64,000 nucleotides of DNA from an uncultured Muribaculaceae bacterium (GCA_910578095.1 CAJTOZ010000006.1:1-64000); one strand, 5' to 3'. Shown: positions 25,427 through 34,683, numbered from the stretch's first letter. Numbers and translations: made by a program. Notes: generated by a model from the letters alone, not told the origin.

Positions 25427-26452
25427 TTATCCCTCTCGCAGCTCTGCGCGCAGGGCATACCCGTTGCGCAGGCGCTCGAAAGCAGAGGGATCGGAACGAA
25501 GGGCAGGAGTATCGGCCTCCAGCGGATTGTAGCTTGCGCGCACCGCTGCTTCCGTGACGGCATCGGGTGTTGGCGCCGGAGCATCGCCGGGCAATACTAT
25601 GTGCGGCAGGCCGAAATGCGCGGCCACGGCGTCGACTGCCATCTGCGATGCGCGCCACTTGCCCTCACGCGAGTAGCCAGCAATGTGGGGCGTGGCCACA
25701 GCTGCACGCTGAAGCAACTCGGGAGATATGGCCGGCTCGCCTTCCCAGCAGTCGATCACGGCTGCCCCCACAAGGCCGGAATCAAGCGCGGCCACGAGCG
25801 CGGGGGTATCGACCACGGCGCCACGGGCAGCGTTGACCACCACCGGACGGCGGCGCAGCGACGCGAAAAACTCTTCTCCCGCGAGATGGAATGTGGCATC
25901 CGGGCCCGAGGAAGTGAGGGGTGTGTGGAAGGTGATCACATCGGCCTCGCGTGCTATATCGGCGAGACTGCACCAGCCATCGCCACCCTCGGCCCGCTCG
26001 CGTGGAGGGTCGCATTCCATCACACGCATTCCAAGCGAACGCCCCCAGCGCGCCACAATGGAGCCCACATGGCCCACACCCACCACGCCGAGAACGAGGC
26101 CGGCCAACGGGCCGGGATGAAGGGCGGCCACACTGCCCAGCACATACTGCGCCACAGCCGGAGCATTGCAGCCGGGGGCATTGGCCACAGCTATGCCATG
26201 GGCGGCACACCACGGGGCGTCGATATGATCGGTGCCGATGGTGGCTGTGGCCACAAAGCTGCAGCGGGAGCCACCAAGCAGCGCTTCGCCGGCATGGGTG
26301 CGCGTGCGCACTATCATGGCGTCGACATCGCGCACTCGCCCGGGAGTGATGTCTTCGGGATCGGCATAATCCACCGCACCATAAGGCTCCAGCACACCGC
26401 GCAGAAAGGGCACCTTGCTCTCGACAAGAAATTTCAGATGAGTATTTTCCAT
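25427..26452 (-). CDS. pdxB: Erythronate-4-phosphate dehydrogenase
   Basis: A 341-residue D-2-hydroxyacid dehydrogenase family enzyme, the second step of deoxyxylulose-5-phosphate-independent vitamin B6 synthesis. Seen are ATIGTDHIDAPW (about 82-93), the NAD-binding GVVGVGHVGSIVARWG near 123-138 and a long C-terminal part, as in PdxB. The start at 26452 overlaps the membrane-protein gene by 19 bp; the longer form from 26500 lies mostly inside that gene and is rejected. It is the last gene of the rlmL-like operon. Confidence 0.9.
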   Translation of the reverse strand: MENTHLKFLVESKVPFLRGVLEPYGAVDYADPEDITPGRVRDVDAMIVRTRTHAGEALLGGSRCSFVATATIGTDHIDAPWCAAHGIAVANAPGCNAPAVAQYVLGSVAALHPGPLAGLVLGVVGVGHVGSIVARWGRSLGMRVMECDPPRERAEGGDGWCSLADIAREADVITFHTPLTSSGPDATFHLAGEEFFASLRRRPVVVNAARGAVVDTPALVAALDSGLVGAAVIDCWEGEPAISPELLQRAAVATPHIAGYSREGKWRASQMAVDAVAAHFGLPHIVLPGDAPAPTPDAVTEAAVRASYNPLEADTPALRSDPSAFERLRNGYALRAELREG

Positions 26453-27411
26453 ACAAACAGTGCCGCATACACGGCTATTACCGAAGTGATACCTATCCAC
26501 GAGCGCTCAGAGCGGTGGATCACAAAAAACTGGGCGGCCTGCAGCGACGCACACATATTGAGCGTGGGAATGTAGGACGACACATTATTATAATCCAAAG
26601 CCATGGCCAGAATGGTGACGAAGCCCATCGCCACAATGGCGCCGTTGTAGGCACGCGCACGGGCGTTATAGGCCATGGTACGGAAAAAGTCGAGCACTAT
26701 CGCTGCCACGAAGATGATGGCCGTGATGCTCACTGTGACTGCCAGTTGCACTCCCTCACTGAAATTGATGGTGGAGAGCAGGGCCACGGGCGACGGCAGA
26801 TGCACGCCGGCAGGTGCCACTATGCCAAGGCCGAACAGCAGCCACCACGGCGCCACTATGCCCATCAGCGCGGCCACCACCGTGCGCACCGACATCAGGC
26901 GCATCTGCGCACAGCACAGCGCCATCACAGGGATATATACGGCAAAGCTGTGGCGCGTGGCTGTTCCGGCCGAGAGCATAAAAAACACCAGAAACACCTC
27001 GCGGCGCCTGTCGGAACGGCCGTAGCTGCCGAACATCAGCGCCACGCAGCATGCGAGCGTCAGCGCAAGCAGCGGGCCGGTATAGAATTGCGCGGTGAGT
27101 TCCGATGTGGCTATGGCCATAAAGGCATAAAGCACACCGAAGAGCATCGACAGGCTGCGCAGCAGATTGTATGTGCGGTTTATAGCCATCATGACGGCTA
27201 TGACCGCCAATTCCATGCCCACGCCCGCCCATAGCGACACCGGCCCGGACGGCAGCCAGCAGTTGGCCGACGGGAGGGCAACGCCGCGGTCGCCGCACAC
27301 GGGTGCCAGCCCACCGTTGGCATAGGTGAGCCACGCCGCGAGCGCCATGAGCACGGCGGCAAGCAGCATCGCATAGCGCGAATGAAAGAATTTGGAGAGG
27401 CGGGCGGGCAT
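26434..27411 (-). CDS. Polytopic membrane protein, hypothetical
   Basis: A 325-residue integral membrane protein with about nine to ten transmembrane helices starting at residue 13 (YAMLLAAVLMALAAWLTY). No motif assigning a function is recognised; from memory similar Bacteroidales proteins (DUF6427-like) are uncharacterised. It sits between the rRNA methyltransferase (7-nt gap) and pdxB (19-bp overlap) and is surely cotranscribed with them. Confidence 0.82.
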   Translation of the reverse strand: MPARLSKFFHSRYAMLLAAVLMALAAWLTYANGGLAPVCGDRGVALPSANCWLPSGPVSLWAGVGMELAVIAVMMAINRTYNLLRSLSMLFGVLYAFMAIATSELTAQFYTGPLLALTLACCVALMFGSYGRSDRRREVFLVFFMLSAGTATRHSFAVYIPVMALCCAQMRLMSVRTVVAALMGIVAPWWLLFGLGIVAPAGVHLPSPVALLSTINFSEGVQLAVTVSITAIIFVAAIVLDFFRTMAYNARARAYNGAIVAMGFVTILAMALDYNNVSSYIPTLNMCASLQAAQFFVIHRSERSWIGITSVIAVYAALFVWKILI

Positions 27412-27418
27412 CGCGGTG

Positions 27419-28906
27419 CTACTGATCGCCCTTCTTTTTCCAGCCGCGGCTGCGCATCACCGGCTTCTCGGCCGACGGCGGAAGCGAAGGCTTGCGGCCC
27501 ACGAGGGAACGCAGGGCAGCCGGATTGCGACGCACTGCCAGCGGATTTTCATCGGAGGGCGTCTCGGCAGCAGGATACGGTGCGGCTCCGCGCTCAGGAC
27601 GCTCGCCGCCTTTGAACGACTTGAAAGGCTTACGGCCACGGTCGCCGCGATCGCCGCGACGTTCAGGGCGCTCGCCGCGGCGCTCCGGACGGTCGCCACG
27701 GCGCTCCTCGCGTGCGGGACCGTTTTTCAGCTTGCCTCCGCCTGCAAGAAATGATTTCTTGTCGCCGTCGAAAATTATGTACTCACGCAGCTCACAGTCG
27801 AGCGCGCCGTTGAACATGGCCACCTTCTCGCTGGCTGCCAAACCTATGAAGCGGAAATGCTCATCACGGTAGCCTATGATCCATGCCTCCCAACCGCGGA
27901 AGCAATGCTTGAGCGTATGGCCGATGGATGTGTAGAGGCCTTCCATGTCGGGAGCTGATATGCGCTCGCCGTAGGGAGGGTTGGTCACAAGCACGCCCGC
28001 TTCGGCAGGCACTTCGGCCTCGGTCCAGCGAGCTATCGGACGCACGTCGAGCTGCACGTGGCGCGCCACGCCGGCACTTTTCAGGTTGGCAGCGGCAATG
28101 CTGATGGCCTTGGGCGAAATATCGGAGCCTATGATGGGCACCGTGACAGGACGCTCGGCGGAGTCGTCGTTGTAAATCTTATCGAAGAGTTCGGCATCGA
28201 AATCGGGCCATGCCTCGAAAGCGAAACGCTTGCGGAACACGCCGGGAGCGATATTGGCGGCTATCAGCGCGGCTTCGCACAGGAATGTGCCGCTACCGCA
28301 CATGGGATCGACAAACGGACGTTCGCCGTGCCACCCGCTGCGCAGGATGATGCCGGCCGCGAGCACCTCGTTGATGGGAGCCTCGGTCTGCGCCACGCGG
28401 TAGCCGCGCTTATGAAGCGACTCGCCGCTGCTGTCGAGGCTGAGCGTCACATCGGTGCCTGAAATATGCACATTGATCATCACATCGGCATCCTGAAGAC
28501 GCACGCCCGGACGCTTGTCTTCGCCATAACGGTCCTTGAACCAGTCGACAATGGCATCCTTGATGCGGTAGGTGACAAAGCGCGAGTGGGAGAACTCGTC
28601 GCTATAGGCCACGGTGTCGATACTGAAGGTCTTGCTGAGGGATAGTATGTGGCTCCAGTCGAACGCCTTGGCCTTGTCGTAAAGCTCATCGGCGTCGCGG
28701 GCGCTGAATTTGTAGAACGGCTTGAGAATGCGCAGGGCGGTGCGGCAGCAGAAGTTGGCGCGGTACAGCAGTTCGCGGTCGCCGTTGAAGGCCACCATGC
28801 GGCGTCCTATGCGTATGTCGTCGGCTCCCAGGCCGCGAAGTTCCTCGGCCAGCACATCTTCCAGACCCTGGAAGGTTTTGGCCACCATTTCAAAAGTATC
28901 GTTCAT
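27419..28906 (-). CDS. THUMP-domain class I RNA methyltransferase (RlmL-like)
   Basis: A 495-residue SAM-dependent methyltransferase, probably modifying guanine N2 of 23S rRNA like the N-terminal part of RlmKL. An N-terminal ferredoxin-like/THUMP region (about 1-160) is followed by a Rossmann domain with DPMCGSGTFLCEAALIAANI (SAM motif I, about 200) and the catalytic NPPY at 308-311. After about residue 395 comes a long Arg/Gly/Asp/Glu tail with ERRGDRPERRGERPERRGDR, unlike the E. coli enzyme and resembling PNPase here. First gene of the three-gene operon. Confidence 0.9.
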   Translation of the reverse strand: MNDTFEMVAKTFQGLEDVLAEELRGLGADDIRIGRRMVAFNGDRELLYRANFCCRTALRILKPFYKFSARDADELYDKAKAFDWSHILSLSKTFSIDTVAYSDEFSHSRFVTYRIKDAIVDWFKDRYGEDKRPGVRLQDADVMINVHISGTDVTLSLDSSGESLHKRGYRVAQTEAPINEVLAAGIILRSGWHGERPFVDPMCGSGTFLCEAALIAANIAPGVFRKRFAFEAWPDFDAELFDKIYNDDSAERPVTVPIIGSDISPKAISIAAANLKSAGVARHVQLDVRPIARWTEAEVPAEAGVLVTNPPYGERISAPDMEGLYTSIGHTLKHCFRGWEAWIIGYRDEHFRFIGLAASEKVAMFNGALDCELREYIIFDGDKKSFLAGGGKLKNGPAREERRGDRPERRGERPERRGDRGDRGRKPFKSFKGGERPERGAAPYPAAETPSDENPLAVRRNPAALRSLVGRKPSLPPSAEKPVMRSRGWKKKGDQ

Positions 28907-28930
28907 AGTTTGTGCAGTATTTCAACGCTG

Positions 28931-28938
28931 CAAAATTA
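28931..28938 (-). promoter_or_regulatory. Possible -7 element for the rlmL-like operon
   Basis: TAATTTTG on the minus strand lies about 25 nt before the start codon. No matching -33 TTTG is found at 19-20 bp, so this is a partial promoter match. Confidence 0.4.
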
Positions 28939-29001
28939 GCTATAATTTTCCGAAAACCCACTACCCTCGCCGCACGATATTGTGAGTGCGGTCAAAAACT
29001 T

Positions 29002-29688
29002 TTAATTTTCATCCGCCTTTTCCGAAAGGGCCCGCCATAGCGCGTCGGACTGCGGCACGGGGGCCGTCACGTGTATTTCCTTGCCGCTCACGGGATGGAC
29101 AAAGCGTATCTCGCGCGCAAGCAGCGAGATGGAGCCATCGGGATTGCTGCGGCGGTCGCCGTACTTGAGGTCGCCGCGTATGGGGCATCCGATGGAGCTC
29201 AGCTGCACACGTATCTGATGCTTGCGTCCGGTGAGCAGTTCCACCTCGAGCAGACGGTAGTGCTCGCCCTCGGCTATGGTGCGGTAGCGCAGACGCGCTT
29301 CCTTGGCTCCGGGCCGCGGCTGTGCAGAAGCATAGCTCTTGTTGTTGCGCTCGGTGGTGGTGATGTAGTGTGTGAGCTCTCCCTCGGGCTGAGGGGGCAC
29401 TCCGCGGGTGATGGCCCAGTAGCGCTTGTGCACATCGCCGCGGCGGAACATCTCGTTGAGCCTCGCCAGCGCCTTGGAGGTCTTGGCCAGCACCACCACG
29501 CCGCCCACAGGACGGTCGAGGCGATGGGCCACGCCCACAAACACATTTCCGGGCTTGGCGTATTTCTCCTTGAGCCACGCCGCCACGGTCTCGCTCAGCG
29601 GCGTATCGCCGGTCTTGTCGCCCTGCACTATCTCGCCGGGAGCTTTATTGACTATTATTATGTGGTTGTCTTCGTAAAGTACTTCCAT
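29002..29688 (-). CDS. RluA-family pseudouridine synthase
   Basis: A 228-residue pseudouridine synthase. The catalytic aspartate lies in HRLDRPVGGVVVLAKTSKA near residue 57, and LLTGRKHQIRVQ near 160 is the other family signature. There is no N-terminal S4 domain, so it is a short RluA/TruC-type enzyme; whether it modifies rRNA or tRNA is not evident. It stands alone between the rlmL-like operon and an inverted-repeat element. Confidence 0.9.
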   Translation of the reverse strand: MEVLYEDNHIIIVNKAPGEIVQGDKTGDTPLSETVAAWLKEKYAKPGNVFVGVAHRLDRPVGGVVVLAKTSKALARLNEMFRRGDVHKRYWAITRGVPPQPEGELTHYITTTERNNKSYASAQPRPGAKEARLRYRTIAEGEHYRLLEVELLTGRKHQIRVQLSSIGCPIRGDLKYGDRRSNPDGSISLLAREIRFVHPVSGKEIHVTAPVPQSDALWRALSEKADEN

Positions 29689-29704
29689 CGCTTTTTTCTT
29701 TTAT

Positions 29705-29864
29705 TGATTATCCGCAAAATCATCCAAGTTGACATCATAAGGTTACCGCCCGCAATGTAGGGGCATCGCTTTGCGATGTATAATACGCCTGCTTGCCAAT
29801 TTTACGTGCCAAAGGCACGTCCCTACATTGAGAATAAGACCTTGGGTGCTTTTGCGGATAATCA
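29705..29864. mobile_element. 160-bp inverted-repeat (MITE-like) element
   Basis: TGATTATCCGCAAAA at 29705-29719 and its exact reverse complement at 29850-29864 bound the element. Inside, CAATGTAGGG (29753-29762) and CCCTACATTG (29821-29830) form a second inverted repeat enclosing two small hairpins (GCATCGCTTTGCGATG and ACGTGCCAAAGGCACGT). It has no coding capacity. The right end (29823-29866) recurs at 102-145. Confidence 0.7.
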
Positions 29865-29911
29865 TATTTCTTTTTCGCCCCAAAGATAGCCATTTTTAAA
29901 AAAATTATAGC

Positions 29912-29919
29912 TACTTTTG
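29912..29919 (+). promoter_or_regulatory. -7 element of the yicC-gmk operon
   Basis: TACTTTTG about 25 nt upstream of the yicC start, with GGAGA 5 nt before the ATG (an unusually good Shine-Dalgarno match for this genome). No exact TTTG -33 box is at the expected distance. Its position excludes the in-frame start at 29917. Confidence 0.55.
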
Positions 29920-29943
29920 CTTAATTATAATTTTTGGAGAAGT

Positions 29944-30822
29944 ATGCTATACTCAATGACGGGTTTCGGCAAAGCAACGGCCGAAGCCGATGGAGTCAAG
30001 ATCACATTTGAGATAAAGACACTTAACAGCAAGCAGCTGGACCTCACCACCCGTCTGCCCGGAGCCTTCCGTGCACGCGAGAGCGCCGTGCGCGAACTCG
30101 TGGCCAAGACACTGGAGCGCGGCAAGGTGGAGGCCACAGCATCGATAGAGCGCGCGGCCGGCTCGGCAGCCGTGGAACTCGACCTCGAGACCCTGGCAGC
30201 CTACCGGCGGCAGATAGAGCATGCATCGGCCACACTCGGCATTCCGCAGCCCGACAACTGGTATGCAGTGCTGCTGCGCATGCCCGATGTGTACCGCAGC
30301 GTAGCTCCCGACGATAGCAACGATGCCGAATGGGATGCCATGTGCCGCGCCGTGCAGGGCGCAGCCGAGGCATGCATGGCCCATCGGCGCGCCGAGGGAG
30401 AACGCCTCGAAACATTCTTCGGAGAGCGCATCGACGGCATAGCCTCGCTTCTGGCACAGATCGATGCCTACGAGACCGAACGCGTGCCGCGCATACGGGC
30501 GCGCATAGAGGAAGGCCTGCAAAAGCTCACCGAAGTGGACTACGACCGCGGACGCCTCGAGCAGGAAATGATTTTCTATATAGAGAAACTCGATGTCAAC
30601 GAGGAGAAACAGCGCCTCGCACAGCACTTGCGCTACTTCCGCGAGACCATGGCCGCTCCAGGCGTGTCGCACGGCAAGAAGCTCGGCTTCATAGCCCAGG
30701 AGATGGGACGCGAGATCAACACCCTCGGCTCCAAGAGCAACCATGCCGACATGCAGCGCCTGGTGGTGGAGATGAAAGACATCCTCGAACAGATCAAAGA
30801 ACAAGTGTTAAACGTACTCTGA
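29944..30822 (+). CDS. yicC: YicC/YloC-family endoribonuclease
   Basis: A 292-residue protein with the YicC N-terminal signature (MLYSMTGFGKA) and C-terminal DUF1732 (QEMGREINTLGSKSNHADMQ). YicC/YloC proteins are reported to be endoribonucleases affecting RNA stability. The start at 29944 is supported by the Shine-Dalgarno sequence and the -7 box position. The gene precedes gmk by 1 nt, a conserved pairing in many bacteria. Confidence 0.92.
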   Translation: MLYSMTGFGKATAEADGVKITFEIKTLNSKQLDLTTRLPGAFRARESAVRELVAKTLERGKVEATASIERAAGSAAVELDLETLAAYRRQIEHASATLGIPQPDNWYAVLLRMPDVYRSVAPDDSNDAEWDAMCRAVQGAAEACMAHRRAEGERLETFFGERIDGIASLLAQIDAYETERVPRIRARIEEGLQKLTEVDYDRGRLEQEMIFYIEKLDVNEEKQRLAQHLRYFRETMAAPGVSHGKKLGFIAQEMGREINTLGSKSNHADMQRLVVEMKDILEQIKEQVLNVL

Positions 30823-30823
30823 T

Positions 30824-31402
30824 ATGGCAAAAGAAGGCAAAATAGTAGTGCTGTCGGCCCCGTCGGGCTGCGGAAAAAGCACCATCATTCACCGGCTGCT
30901 CGAGGGCGACGATGCCCTGCCGCTGGAATTTTCCGTCTCAGCCACAAACCGCGCCCCGCGCGAGGGCGAGACCGACGGCGTGAGCTACCATTTCATGACC
31001 ACCGAGGCTTTCCGCGATGCGGTGGCCGAAGGCAGCTTCGTGGAGTGGGAGGAAGTGTATCCCGGACGCTACTACGGCACCCTGCGCAGCGAGATAGACA
31101 AGCGCACCGCCATGGGCTGCAACGTAGTGCTCGACATCGATGTCAAGGGCGCACTCAACGTGAAACGCATCTACGGCGACCGGGCCATCACCATATTCAT
31201 ACAGCCGCCGAGCGTCGACGAGCTGCGCCGGCGCCTCGAAGGCCGCGGCACCGATGCTCCCGAGGTAATAGCCGAACGCGTCGGCAAGGCCGAGTACGAA
31301 CTGTCGTTCGCCCCGCAATTCGACGTGCGTGTGGTTAACGACAATCTCGAGGACGCCGTGGCCGGAAGCCGCGATATCATCACAAAACATCTCGAGGCAT
31401 GA
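30824..31402 (+). CDS. gmk: Guanylate kinase
   Basis: A 192-residue cytoplasmic kinase converting GMP to GDP. The P-loop SAPSGCGKSTI lies at 11-21, the GMP-binding TNRAPREGETDGVSYHF block near 42-58, and the lid has the R-x10-R type pattern. Length is typical. Its stop overlaps the nadD start by 4 bp (ATGA), showing translational coupling. Confidence 0.96.
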   Translation: MAKEGKIVVLSAPSGCGKSTIIHRLLEGDDALPLEFSVSATNRAPREGETDGVSYHFMTTEAFRDAVAEGSFVEWEEVYPGRYYGTLRSEIDKRTAMGCNVVLDIDVKGALNVKRIYGDRAITIFIQPPSVDELRRRLEGRGTDAPEVIAERVGKAEYELSFAPQFDVRVVNDNLEDAVAGSRDIITKHLEA

Positions 31403-31983
31403 ACCGCGCCGAGACCATAGGCCTGCTTGGAGGCTCGTTCAACCCCGTGCACATGGGCCACATGATGCTGGCCGCATACATGACACAATGGGGTGTGGTG
31501 GACAAAGTATGGCTCACACTCTCGCCACGCAATCCGCTGAAGGATCCCGCCGGGCTGCTCCCCGACACACGCCGCCTGGCCATGCTGGAGATAGCCACCC
31601 GGGGCGCCGACCGCATCGACACCTGCGACATTGAACTGTCGATGCCACGCCCGTCGTACACCATCGACACGCTCGACCTCCTCGCCAAACGCTATCCGGC
31701 CAAACGCTTCAAGCTCATCATAGGCAGCGACAACTGGCAGATATTCGACAAATGGCGCGATGCACAGCGCATACTCGACGATTACGGAGTGATAGTGTAC
31801 CCTCGGCCGGGATTTCCTGTCGACGACACGCACGTGGACGGAATGGAACTGGTGCGCCCCATGACGGTGAACCTCAGCAGCACGCAAGTGCGCGAGGCAA
31901 TAGCGCGAGGACGCGACATGACATACTTCCTGCCGCAGGGCGTATACAAATACATCATCGACAACAAGCTATACAAGAAATGA
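31399..31983 (+). CDS. nadD: Nicotinate-nucleotide adenylyltransferase
   Basis: A 194-residue enzyme making deamido-NAD from nicotinate mononucleotide and ATP. The nucleotidyltransferase GGSFNPVHMGH motif is at 11-21 (HxGH type) and the C-terminal LSSTQVREAI matches the [IL]SST.[IV]R signature. It overlaps gmk and the DUF5063 gene by 4 bp each. Confidence 0.95.
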   Translation: MNRAETIGLLGGSFNPVHMGHMMLAAYMTQWGVVDKVWLTLSPRNPLKDPAGLLPDTRRLAMLEIATRGADRIDTCDIELSMPRPSYTIDTLDLLAKRYPAKRFKLIIGSDNWQIFDKWRDAQRILDDYGVIVYPRPGFPVDDTHVDGMELVRPMTVNLSSTQVREAIARGRDMTYFLPQGVYKYIIDNKLYKK

Positions 31984-32489
31984 GCACACTCAGCAACAAC
32001 GAGATAGCATTTCTCGCACTCGCCAATGAATTTTGCGCCACGATGGAAAACGCACGCGAAAGCGAGCGCGACGACTTTGTGGGCGCCATGCTGCGCATGC
32101 TGCCGCGCATATACATCGCCGCCGCCGACCTCAGGCGCGACGACACCGCCATCAGCGATGCCTACGTGGCCGATGCCCTCGAAGAGGAGTACTACGATGC
32201 TGTGCGCATGCGGGTGGCAGAGCTGCTGGGCGAGGACGACACATACCTCGAAGTGTTCGAGCAGGACATGAAATACAGCGACACCCCCATCGCCGCAAGC
32301 ATTTCCGAGGGCCTTGCCGATCTTTTCCAGGTGTTCTACAACATCGTGCAGACCGCCCGCGACGCCACCCCCGAGCTCATAGCCGAACTTGTGCCGGTGA
32401 TGCGCGACGACTTCGCCGACTACTGGAGCCAGACACTGTGCAACGTGCTCCGTGCCCTCAACAAACTGTATTATTCCACTCTCCAATAA
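31980..32489 (+). CDS. DUF5063-like protein
   Basis: A 169-residue acidic, probably all-helical cytoplasmic protein (NNEIAFLALANEFCATMENA at the N-terminus). It resembles DUF5063 proteins of Bacteroidetes, which have no known function. The start at 31980 overlaps the nadD stop by 4 bp; the longer in-frame form lies within nadD. Its position between nadD and an aminopeptidase gives no clear functional hint. Confidence 0.82.
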   Translation: MSTLSNNEIAFLALANEFCATMENARESERDDFVGAMLRMLPRIYIAAADLRRDDTAISDAYVADALEEEYYDAVRMRVAELLGEDDTYLEVFEQDMKYSDTPIAASISEGLADLFQVFYNIVQTARDATPELIAELVPVMRDDFADYWSQTLCNVLRALNKLYYSTLQ

Positions 32490-32493
32490 CGAC

Positions 32494-33783
32494 ATGACCG
32501 ACCATACCGCCGATCTCAAGGCGTTTCTCGACGCCTCTCCCGTGAATTTTCTCGCCGTTGAAGAACTGCGCCGCAGGCTCGACGCCGCAGGTTTTTCGGA
32601 ACTAAATCCCGCCGACACGTGGACAATATGCCCCGGCGACCGCCGCTACGTGTGTGCCAACGGGTCGGCCATCTTTGCTTTCATAGCCGGCGACGCGCCC
32701 GCCCACACCGGCGTGCGCATAATCTCGGCCCACAGCGACTCGCCATGCTTCCGCGTGAAGCCGCATTGCGAAATGGTGTGCGACGGCGACATCGTGAAAC
32801 TCAACACCGAGGTGTACGGCGGCCCGATACTCTATACATGGTTCGACCGCCCGCTGTCGCTGGCCGGACGCGCAATCCTGCGCGGCGACCATCCGTTGCG
32901 CCCGCGCCACCGCACAGTGTGCTTCCGGCGCCCGATGCTCGTGATTCCACATCTGGCCATACACTTCAACCGCGCCGTAAACGACGGCAATCACCTCAGC
33001 CGTCAGAAAGACATGCTACCGGTGCTCGGCCATGTGGCCTCTGCCGCCGATGCCAAGGGGCTTATCCATCGCCTCGTGGCCGCCGAACTCGAGGCCGATC
33101 CCGCCGATGTGCTCGACTTCGACCTCTCACTCTATACCGTGGAAGGAGCTTCTACCGTAGGGCTCAACAACGAGTTCATAAGCTCCGGACGCCTCGACGA
33201 CCTCAGCATGGTGCACGCCGCACTCACCGCACTGCTCGCCTCCGACGGTTGCGGAGCCACGCGCATCATGGCCATATTCGACAACGAAGAGACTGGTTCC
33301 GGCACCAAGCAAGGCGCGGCATCGCCGGTGCTGCAGCAACTGCTGCGCCGCCTGTGCGCAGCGCTTGGAGGCACCGATGAGGACTACTACCGCTGCGTGG
33401 CCGACTCTTTCATGGTATCGGCCGACAACGCCCACGGAGTGCACCCCAACTACACGGAAAAATACGATCCCACCAACCATCCGGTGCTCGGTGGTGGCCC
33501 CGTAATAAAAATCAACGCCAACTGCAAGTACATGACCGACGCCGATTCGGCTGCAGTATTTGCCACCGTGTGCGAACGCGCCGGAGTGCCCGTGCAGCGT
33601 TTCGTCAACCACAGCGATGTGGCCGGAGGCTCCACCCTGGGCAATATCCTCACCTCGCAGATACCCCTGCGTGGCGTCGACATGGGCGCTGCCGTCTGGG
33701 CCATGCACTCCGCACGCGAAACGGCATCCTCGGCCGACCACAACTACACCATACGCGCTTTCACAGAATTCTACAACTGCTGA
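32494..33783 (+). CDS. M18 family aminopeptidase
   Basis: A 429-residue zinc metallopeptidase (aspartyl aminopeptidase family) removing N-terminal residues, often Asp or Glu, from peptides. Metal and active-site motifs are visible: AHSDSPCFRVKP near 78-89, LDDLSM near 234, DNEETGSGTKQGAASPVL near 264-281, SADNAHGVHPNY near 312-323 and NHSDVAGGSTLGNI near the C-terminus. It starts 4 nt after the DUF5063 gene, ending the yicC operon. Confidence 0.93.
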   Translation: MTDHTADLKAFLDASPVNFLAVEELRRRLDAAGFSELNPADTWTICPGDRRYVCANGSAIFAFIAGDAPAHTGVRIISAHSDSPCFRVKPHCEMVCDGDIVKLNTEVYGGPILYTWFDRPLSLAGRAILRGDHPLRPRHRTVCFRRPMLVIPHLAIHFNRAVNDGNHLSRQKDMLPVLGHVASAADAKGLIHRLVAAELEADPADVLDFDLSLYTVEGASTVGLNNEFISSGRLDDLSMVHAALTALLASDGCGATRIMAIFDNEETGSGTKQGAASPVLQQLLRRLCAALGGTDEDYYRCVADSFMVSADNAHGVHPNYTEKYDPTNHPVLGGGPVIKINANCKYMTDADSAAVFATVCERAGVPVQRFVNHSDVAGGSTLGNILTSQIPLRGVDMGAAVWAMHSARETASSADHNYTIRAFTEFYNC

Positions 33784-33952
33784 CAGACGCCGTATCAACA
33801 GACCGACAGCCCACGGGGCGCAAGGCACAATGCCTTGCGCCCCCGCCTGTTCATGCACAAGAAAGCCCGCCGGGGGCTGCGGGCTCCTTTCGGAGCCACG
33901 CGCCACCCGGCGGGCGTGTCGGCCTCGGGGGCCGGATGAGACCGACATGTGG
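33784..33952. terminator. Convergent intergenic region with three strong hairpins
   Basis: First hairpin: GGGGCGCAAGGCA (33815-33827) with TGCCTTGCGCCCC (33831-33843), 13 bp perfect. Second: GCCCGCCGGG (33865-33874) with CCCGGCGGGC (33906-33915), enclosing GGCTCC/GGAGCC (33882-33897). Third: CGGCC/GGCCG at about 33921-33935. None has a long T-run. They lie between the convergent M18 peptidase and HdeD-like genes and probably end both transcripts. Confidence 0.6.
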
Positions 33953-34510
33953 TTATTTCTCTATCGACGTGGGGCGCAGTTCATAAGCTGCGATGGCAAT
34001 GGTGAAGCCCCAGTAGATGAATGCGATGCTCACAAGGAAGCTCACCATGAACATGTTGCTCACCCAACCTGCTTCCATGAAGAAGAAACCGATGAGGCAG
34101 AGAAGCACACCGTTGACGATTCCGAGCCAACGCCCTTTGCGCTCAGGCGAGCCACAGCTGTCGACCAGCGCCTCCACACCCCAGAAAAGGAACAGGAAAG
34201 CAAGGAAATAGGGGAACACCATCTCGCTCAGGAACACATTGCGCACCAGAACGAAACCGATGAAAATATCTATCACACCGCCGGCGAGCCACCAGCCCCA
34301 GCCACGGCGCGCACGGCCACTGGCCGACACACTGAGCTGAACACAGCCGGCAAGGATAAGCAGCCAGCCGAATATCTGCGAAGCCACTGCATAACCGGCT
34401 TCCGGCCAGAACCAATAGGCGAAACCGCCGATTACCATCAGTATGCCTACGATAAGCACCGCCCACCATCCGCGGGTAGTACCATAATTACTAACATTCA
34501 AGGCTTTCAT
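33953..34510 (-). CDS. HdeD/DUF308 family membrane protein
   Basis: A 185-residue protein with six predicted transmembrane helices, beginning GWWAVLIVGILMVIGGFAYW near residue 14, with the paired-helix DUF308 repeat pattern. HdeD of E. coli is linked to acid resistance at high cell density; a role here is inferred from family only. The start at 34510 is chosen because residues further upstream in frame are not hydrophobic or family-like. Confidence 0.85.
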   Translation of the reverse strand: MKALNVSNYGTTRGWWAVLIVGILMVIGGFAYWFWPEAGYAVASQIFGWLLILAGCVQLSVSASGRARRGWGWWLAGGVIDIFIGFVLVRNVFLSEMVFPYFLAFLFLFWGVEALVDSCGSPERKGRWLGIVNGVLLCLIGFFFMEAGWVSNMFMVSFLVSIAFIYWGFTIAIAAYELRPTSIEK

Positions 34511-34612
34511 AATAGGAGAGTTGAAAAATGGGTTAAACTTTATATTCGATTTTATGTGATGCAGCGCGTGTTTGCGCGTTGTATATAAAGAACAAGCCCT
34601 GCATCCTTTTTG

Positions 34613-34643
34613 TTGCAGGCGAAGCGCTTTTTTCGTAATTTTG
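34613..34643 (+). promoter_or_regulatory. Promoter of mutS2
   Basis: TTG at 34613-34615 and TAATTTTG at 34636-34643 are 20 bp apart. The leader to the ATG at 34684 is about 35 nt. Confidence 0.65.
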
Positions 34644-34683
34644 CAAAAAATAGCACCGTGCCCCGTGGCATCCCTGGAATACA

